NCBI GenBank assembly: GCA_000434775.1 | Contig: FR895471.1 | Coordinates: forward strand, 1,002-10,729 | Length of the DNA: 9,728 nucleotides | Source of the DNA: Eggerthella sp. CAG:368 | Lineage (GTDB): Bacteria; Actinomycetota; Coriobacteriia; Coriobacteriales; Eggerthellaceae | Direction of reading: 5' to 3' | In this document: positions 6,028 to 9,728 of the stretch, piece after piece | How the letters are laid out: every line of letters begins with the position of its first letter | How positions within the stretch are numbered: the stretch's first letter is position 1 | Made by a program: the position numbers and the translations under genes | The notes under the pieces: model-generated | The model's database searches: none | Seen by the model: only the letters and a program-made list of their open reading frames with translations | What the model was told of the DNA's origin: nothing

Positions 6028-7931
6028 ACATACTCGATGCAATTCGAAATGCACAGCAAACGAATACCCCAAATGCCACAGAGGAAGCTTCGAGCCCCTC
6101 AAACGCAAAGGCTCTTTCCGACAAGGAACTTGAGCGTATCATTCGAAAGCATAATCGCAATCTCAAAAACAACGAGGAGCATTTTGCAAAAAAGAAGCTC
6201 TTTCCTTACTACTTGCATGTAAAAAATAACGAGCCTGACATATGGCAAAGTTGGAACGTGGATGAGATTCTCGACAAAAAAGTTACCCAACTTTTGCAGG
6301 TAAAACCACGGCGCACTGCCTCAGGTGTTGCCACTATTACCGTAATGACAAAGCCATGGAAATGCTCGAGCAATTGCCTCTATTGCCCCAACGATTTACG
6401 CATGCCTAAAAGCTACCTGAGCGATGAGCCTGTTTGCCAACGCGCAGAACGGAACTATTTCGATCCCTATTTGCAGGTAGCTGCACGTTTGCGAGCACTT
6501 ACACGCATGGGTCATGTAACCGATAAGGTCGAACTCATTGTGCTAGGTGGGACATGGAGCGACTACCCAAAGGCGTATCAAATATGGTTTATAAAGGAAC
6601 TCTTCCGCGCACTCAATGAAGTAAAAATGAGCGACGCAGGTTCACTACAAAAACACGACGATGAAAGCGCTCACAAGCGAATAGAGTTCTACCATTCCTG
6701 CGGCCTAAGCAATACAAAAGAAGATGCGCAAGCTTTTGTTAAAAGCGCCCAGGAGTTGGTCGATAGCCAAAAACTGAACTACAACAAAGCCTGGGATTTG
6801 CTCTATGCAAACGACCCAGTTTGGAAAGCGGTAAGCGCCGAACAAACTGCTACCTTCGAAGAGCTTGAACACGAACACGCAATAAACGAAAGGGCCGATC
6901 ATCGCGTTGTTGGTTTAGTTATTGAAACGCGCCCCGACACTATTTCAATCCAAAATCTTGCGTTGTTACGCCATTTAGGATGTACCAAAATTCAAATGGG
7001 AATCCAAAGCGTTAATGCTGACATTCTCAAACAAAACAAACGAACAATTAGCATTGAAACAATCAAAGAGTCATTTTCTTTGCTGCGCATTTTTGGCTTT
7101 AAGATTCACGCGCACTTTATGGTTAATCTGTTTGGCTCGACCCGCGAAAAAGACAAGCAAGATTACCTGGAATTTTCAACCAACAAAGCGTATCTTCCCG
7201 ATGAAGTAAAGCTCTACCCCTGTGTACTGGTTGAAGGAACAAAGCTCTGCGATTGTTATACCAACGGAACGTGGCGCCCTTATACACACGAAGAACTCCT
7301 TGATGTGCTCACCTTCGACACGCTCAACACGCCTCCTTTTACGCGTATTTCTCGCATGATTCGCGACATTTCCGCACACGACATTGTTGCGGGAAACAAA
7401 AAAGCCAACTTGCGGCAATTGGTTGAAAACCGCCTTTCGGAACAAAACGCTGACGTCACCGAAATTCGCTACCGTGAAATTAGCACAAGTTCAACCGACA
7501 GAGATAAACTCTCGCTTGAGGCAGTCGAATACGAAACCGCCATGAGCACCGAGTACTTCTTGCAGTGGGTTACTCCCGAAAAAAAGATTGCCGGTTTTTT
7601 GCGGCTTTCGCTCCCCTCGCAAGATTACATTCGCTCTTGCATTGAGCAATCGACTGCAGACGAAAAGGTGTTTCCTATCCAGGAAAATGAAGCTATGATT
7701 CGTGAAGTACACGTGTATGGAACAGTTGCAGGACTCCACAAAACAGGAAAAGGCGCCCAACATCTAGGACTCGGAAAGCAGCTCATTAAAACAGCAGCTT
7801 CCATCGCAGAAGAGCACGGTTACAGCAAGCTCAACGTTATTAGCTCGGTAGGAACGCGCGAATACTACCGCAAGCAAGGTTTTGTCGACAATGGCCTCTA
7901 TCAACAAATGGAGCTGGCCACCCACGAGTAA
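6009..7931 (+). CDS. elp3: Elp3 family tRNA uridine-34 carboxymethyl-forming radical SAM/GNAT enzyme
   Basis: Elp3 joins a radical-SAM domain to an acetyltransferase (GNAT) domain and uses acetyl-CoA to add a carboxymethyl group (cm5) to wobble U34 of tRNA; bacterial and archaeal members act without the other Elongator subunits. The product has 640 residues (yeast Elp3 557). Seen in order: RRTASGVATITVMTKP (101-116); iron-sulfur cysteines 119, 123 and 126 (CX3CX2C); SYLSDEP (135-141); DKVELIVLGGTW (172-183); IETRPD (305-310); GCTKIQMGIQS (324-334); KLYPCVLVEGT (401-411); TRISRMIRDI (445-454); REVHVYG (565-571); the acetyl-CoA loop QHLGLG (584-589); and GTREYYRKQGF (615-625). Both domains look complete. 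Odd points: CX3CX2C spacing instead of the longer first gap in known Elp3s, YCPND for YCPGG, and an extra acidic/helical segment at about 204-298 where yeast has some 30 residues. The start lacks a Shine-Dalgarno; ATG 6021 is possible. It follows the Trm9-like gene by 74 nt. Confidence 0.93.
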   Translation: MNELMQDILDAIRNAQQTNTPNATEEASSPSNAKALSDKELERIIRKHNRNLKNNEEHFAKKKLFPYYLHVKNNEPDIWQSWNVDEILDKKVTQLLQVKPRRTASGVATITVMTKPWKCSSNCLYCPNDLRMPKSYLSDEPVCQRAERNYFDPYLQVAARLRALTRMGHVTDKVELIVLGGTWSDYPKAYQIWFIKELFRALNEVKMSDAGSLQKHDDESAHKRIEFYHSCGLSNTKEDAQAFVKSAQELVDSQKLNYNKAWDLLYANDPVWKAVSAEQTATFEELEHEHAINERADHRVVGLVIETRPDTISIQNLALLRHLGCTKIQMGIQSVNADILKQNKRTISIETIKESFSLLRIFGFKIHAHFMVNLFGSTREKDKQDYLEFSTNKAYLPDEVKLYPCVLVEGTKLCDCYTNGTWRPYTHEELLDVLTFDTLNTPPFTRISRMIRDISAHDIVAGNKKANLRQLVENRLSEQNADVTEIRYREISTSSTDRDKLSLEAVEYETAMSTEYFLQWVTPEKKIAGFLRLSLPSQDYIRSCIEQSTADEKVFPIQENEAMIREVHVYGTVAGLHKTGKGAQHLGLGKQLIKTAASIAEEHGYSKLNVISSVGTREYYRKQGFVDNGLYQQMELATHE

Positions 7932-8096
7932 CCAGCTCATCATTGCGTTGTGCTATTGCTTTTTATGTATCTTAAGTCAAGCGCTCTATTGAATTGCCTC
8001 AATAGTCGCATCCAAACAAAACAGACCCTGCCTACCGTTTAAGTGTTTACCCTTTAAGTAGTCTGCAATTAAACCACAGAAATTTAAAGCGTAAGC
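7932..8096. other. Convergent intergenic region elp3/thrH with one short hairpin
   Basis: The region holds no gene that I can support. ctattga (7986-7992) and tcaatag (7999-8005) form a 7-bp hairpin with loop attgcc. No T-run follows on either strand, so it is at best an atypical terminator. A near-exact 12-base direct repeat (taccgtttaagt 8033-8044, taccctttaagt 8048-8059) lies between the hairpin and the thrH stop. Confidence 0.3.
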
Positions 8097-8699
8097 TTAT
8101 TCGAGAACATCCTTAATGGCAGCAAGTAAGTCTGCATATTCCTCAAATGCGGGAACTTCTGGATGATCAGCCTTAATAGCTTCGGTACTACGGAACAAAA
8201 AGCCCGCTTTACCCGCCTTGATCATTCCAAGGTCGTTAAAACTGTCGCCGATAGCGATAGTATCAAGACCCATAGCCTGAAACGCCTTCACCGTTGTGAG
8301 CTTCGACTGCTCACAGCGCATGTTAAAGCCCGTGATTTCACCATCAGGAGCAACAACGAGCTCATTACAGAAAAGAGCCGGCCAACCAAGCTTTTTCATT
8401 AACGGTTTAGCAAACTGGGTAAACGTATCGCTGATAATGACTGCCTGAGTTTCGCTTCTGAGCTCATCTAAAAACTCTTTGGCACCAGGAAGAGGGTCGA
8501 TCTTTGCGATAGCGTCTTGGATTTCCTTCAAGCCAAGCCCGTGTTCCTTCAAAACGTCAATACGGAACTTCATGAGTTTGTCATAATCAGGTTCATCACG
8601 CGTAGTTCGTTTGAGCTCTGGAATCCCTGTTGCTTCAGAGAATGCAATCCAGATTTCCGGAACCAGTACACCTTCCAAATCTAAGCAAACAATTTGCAT
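8097..8699 (-). CDS. thrH: ThrH-type phosphoserine phosphatase / homoserine phosphotransferase (HAD superfamily)
   Basis: ThrH of Pseudomonas removes phosphate from phosphoserine and can pass it to homoserine, linking serine and threonine synthesis; the protein is cytoplasmic. The product has 200 residues (P. aeruginosa ThrH 205). HAD motif I is DLEGVL (7-12) with nucleophile Asp7 and Glu9 where most HAD phosphatases have Asp, a ThrH trait; VPEIWIAF follows as in Pseudomonas. Motif II is Ser90 in VIISDTF, motif III probably Lys133, and motif IV GDSFND (151-156). A GTG five codons upstream (8712-8714) is in frame, but the Shine-Dalgarno lies inside that extension, and family alignment begins at MQIVCLDLEG, so I use ATG 8697-8699. 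The gene is convergent with elp3 and divergent from pepF. In this organism it could serve as the serine-pathway phosphatase; the phosphotransferase role is less sure. Confidence 0.93.
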   Translation of the reverse strand: MQIVCLDLEGVLVPEIWIAFSEATGIPELKRTTRDEPDYDKLMKFRIDVLKEHGLGLKEIQDAIAKIDPLPGAKEFLDELRSETQAVIISDTFTQFAKPLMKKLGWPALFCNELVVAPDGEITGFNMRCEQSKLTTVKAFQAMGLDTIAIGDSFNDLGMIKAGKAGFLFRSTEAIKADHPEVPAFEEYADLLAAIKDVLE

Positions 8700-8701
8700 A
8701 G

Positions 8702-8709
8702 CCCCTTCT
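8702..8709 (-). promoter_or_regulatory. Ribosome binding site that sets the thrH start
   Basis: On the minus strand AGAAGGGG ends two bases before ATG 8699. It overlaps codons 2-5 of the alternative GTG-started reading, which argues for the ATG. Confidence 0.7.
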
Positions 8710-8724
8710 TTCACTCAAACTTCA

Positions 8725-8752
8725 CGTATAGCGCTAACGGTCTCTTCGTTAA
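8725..8752 (-). promoter_or_regulatory. Possible thrH promoter
   Basis: On the minus strand TTAACG (8752-8747) and TATACG (8730-8725) are 16 bases apart, each matching consensus at four of six positions. Transcription would start about 20 bases before thrH, leaving the Shine-Dalgarno in the leader. Confidence 0.3.
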
Positions 8753-8755
8753 CGC
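8731..8755. promoter_or_regulatory. Dyad symmetry overlapping the thrH promoter (candidate operator)
   Basis: gcgctaacg (8731-8739) and cgttaacgc (8747-8755) form an inverted repeat with a 7-bp spacer, matching at eight of nine positions. It covers the -35 box and the spacer of the proposed thrH promoter, the usual place for a repressor site. I cannot name the regulator. As minus-strand RNA the same bases could form a 9-bp stem with one G-U pair. Confidence 0.35.
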
Positions 8756-9023
8756 ATTAACTCACTGGCATTTTCTGCGCTTCTTTAGTGCAACATGCTC
8801 ACGATACTTCCAAGCAACCTGTTCACGCAGCACATTCGCCGCGTTTTTAACTTCTTAGAACACCGTCTTTGCAACACTTTCGCAGCACAAGCACTCTTGG
8901 AGCGCCGCTCTTGCAAACACCGTTGCCATCATACCTATCTTTGACACTCCTGTGACATATCTTTCGATTACGTGCAAAGGTCTAAAGGCATAAGGTATCT
9001 TTACAGATGAACAAAACTTAAAC
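8756..9023. other. Gene-poor divergent region thrH/pepF
   Basis: No gene that I can support is present. On the minus strand a 57-codon frame (8932-8762) has a single in-frame TAA at 8857-8855; on the plus strand a 49-codon frame runs from ATG 8795 to TGA 8944 without a Shine-Dalgarno. Neither resembles a known protein. A perfect TTGACA lies at 8941-8946, and the 7-mer TATCTTT occurs three times (8936, 8958, 8996). Confidence 0.4.
8941..8969 (+). promoter_or_regulatory. Weak candidate promoter for pepF
   Basis: TTGACA at 8941-8946 is a perfect -35, but the sequence 17 bases on (TCGATT, 8964-8969) is a poor -10. If used, it would give pepF a leader of about 175 nt containing the repeats at 9024-9127. 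Confidence 0.2.
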
Positions 9024-9127
9024 ATGACAGAGTGGCTTTGTGTTTCACTTCAAAAAAGGTGATGCTTTTCTGCGTACAGAGCATCGCATGCACAAAATGA
9101 CACAACAGACAAAGTCACCTTTGTCAT
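9024..9127 (+). other. Nested inverted repeats in the pepF leader
   Basis: Arms atgacagag...ctttgt (9024-9041) and gacaaag...ctttgtcat (9108-9127) are inverted copies with few mismatches and could close a structure of about 100 nt. Inside, gatgct (9061-9066) pairs with agcatc (9080-9085), and tcactt (9045-9050) with the overlapping aaggtga (9056-9062). The right arm alone is also a hairpin: gacaaag 9108-9114 with ctttgtc 9119-9125. No U-run and no riboswitch core that I know is present. It ends 14 bases before the pepF Shine-Dalgarno. Protein-binding operators are an alternative reading. Confidence 0.3.
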
Positions 9128-9151
9128 AGCAAAAACCAGTTAGGAGCTTCA

Positions 9152-9728
9152 ATGAAGTTTGAAACACGCGATGAAATTGAAGAACAGTATCGATGGGATC
9201 TTTCCGGCATTTTTCAAAACGACGAAGAGTTTCTCGCCAGCCTAAAACAAGCTCAGAAGTATCCAGAAAAGTATCTTTCATTTAAGGGGACTATTTCAAA
9301 AGAAGCCAGCAACCTTTTAGCATTTTTGCACTTCGATGACGAAGTAGACATCGAAATCAGCAAGCTCGTTAACTACGCTAACCGCAAAAGCGATGAGGAT
9401 ACGCGTTCTTCGGTGTATCAAGACTATTCAAGCCAGGTTATTTCGCTCTATGTTGCTATTTCGAGTTCCGCAGCATGGTTTAGCTCAGAATTGCTCAGTA
9501 TTGAAGAAAAAACAATGGAATCCTTCTACGCCGAATGCCCAGAGCTTGAACGTTATCGCAGGGCGCTCGACGTCATTTTCCGCCGCCGTGAGCATACCTT
9601 ATCCCCTGCCGAAGAAGCACTTCTCGCAAACGCAGGCGAAATGGCAACCCAGCCGAGCAACATCTATTCGCTCATGAGCGATGCTGATCTTACGTTTCCC
9701 GACGCAACGGACAAAGACGGAAACACCC
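9152..9728 (+). CDS. pepF: Oligoendopeptidase F (M3 family metallopeptidase), N-terminal part, 3' partial
   Basis: PepF is a cytoplasmic zinc endopeptidase that cuts short peptides. The first 192 residues are visible of about 600; the frame is open to the end of the window. The start MKFETRDEIEEQYRWDLSGI is typical (an E-x-Y-x-WDLS-x-IF opening), followed by a helical region with YANRKSDEDT (residues 77-86), RRREHTLSPAEEALLA (residues 147-162) and NIYSLMSDADLTFP, all in the order seen in PepF N-terminal domains. The HExxH zinc site would lie beyond the window and cannot be checked. ATG 9152-9154 follows AGGAG (9142-9146) with a 5-base spacer, a strong Shine-Dalgarno. The gene is divergent from thrH and has a long, repeat-rich upstream region. 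Confidence 0.93.
   Translation, partial: MKFETRDEIEEQYRWDLSGIFQNDEEFLASLKQAQKYPEKYLSFKGTISKEASNLLAFLHFDDEVDIEISKLVNYANRKSDEDTRSSVYQDYSSQVISLYVAISSSAAWFSSELLSIEEKTMESFYAECPELERYRRALDVIFRRREHTLSPAEEALLANAGEMATQPSNIYSLMSDADLTFPDATDKDGNT

Noticed and set aside
7986..8005. Hairpin as a bidirectional terminator between elp3 and thrH
   Set aside because: The 7-bp stem has no T-run on either side, so a rho-independent terminator cannot be claimed.
8700..8714. GTG start adding five residues to ThrH
   Set aside because: The ribosome binding site lies inside the added segment, and the family aligns from the downstream ATG.
8795..8944. A 49-codon plus-strand frame in the thrH/pepF gap
   Set aside because: No Shine-Dalgarno or leaderless -10 precedes it; the Cys/His/Arg-rich product looks like a chance translation opposite the broken minus-strand frame.
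1..9728. CRISPR arrays, insertion sequences, tRNA or rRNA genes, integration sites
   Set aside because: No regularly spaced repeats, transposase or integrase genes, tRNA-like folds or rRNA segments were found on either strand.

Overview
This window (about 45% G+C by eye) carries six protein genes. None of them is mobile or phage-related. The mix of an EttA-type ABC-F protein, a single-chain roughly 1240-residue PurL, a bacterial Elp3, a ThrH-type phosphatase and PepF suggests an anaerobic Gram-positive bacterium. I lean towards Coriobacteriia (Actinomycetota), with Clostridia as the alternative. Two genes whose -10 boxes sit directly before the ATG, as in leaderless transcripts, would fit an actinobacterium. 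This placement is inference from gene content, not proof.

Layout from left to right: (1) the 3' half of ettA (+), entering from outside the window, then a 122-nt segment with folding potential that ends in a perfect 30-bp palindromic terminator; (2) purL (-), convergent with ettA; (3) a 110-bp divergent intergenic region; (4) a methyltransferase gene (+) whose C-terminal half resembles eukaryotic Trm9/ALKBH8, followed after 74 nt by an elp3 gene (+); (5) thrH (-), convergent with elp3; (6) a 452-bp gene-poor divergent region with several dyad symmetries; (7) the 5' third of pepF (+), running out of the window.

The most interesting part is the methyltransferase-elp3 pair at 4921-7931. In eukaryotes Elp3 builds the carboxymethyl group (cm5) on wobble uridine 34 of tRNA, and Trm9/ALKBH8 methylates it to mcm5U. 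Finding look-alikes of both catalytic subunits side by side suggests a compact two-gene bacterial route to mcm5U-type wobble modification, distinct from the usual bacterial MnmE/MnmG route. The Elp3 itself is unusual: it has a CX3CX2C iron-sulfur motif, YCPND instead of YCPGG, and an extra segment of about 65-70 residues in the radical-SAM half. The elp3 start region is also unusual: its two possible ATGs both lie in a 9-bp hairpin, and an extended -10 element is placed so that a leaderless transcript would escape that hairpin.

The other genes are housekeeping: translation (ettA), purine synthesis (purL), serine/threonine metabolism (thrH) and peptide turnover (pepF). They do not appear functionally linked to the modification pair.
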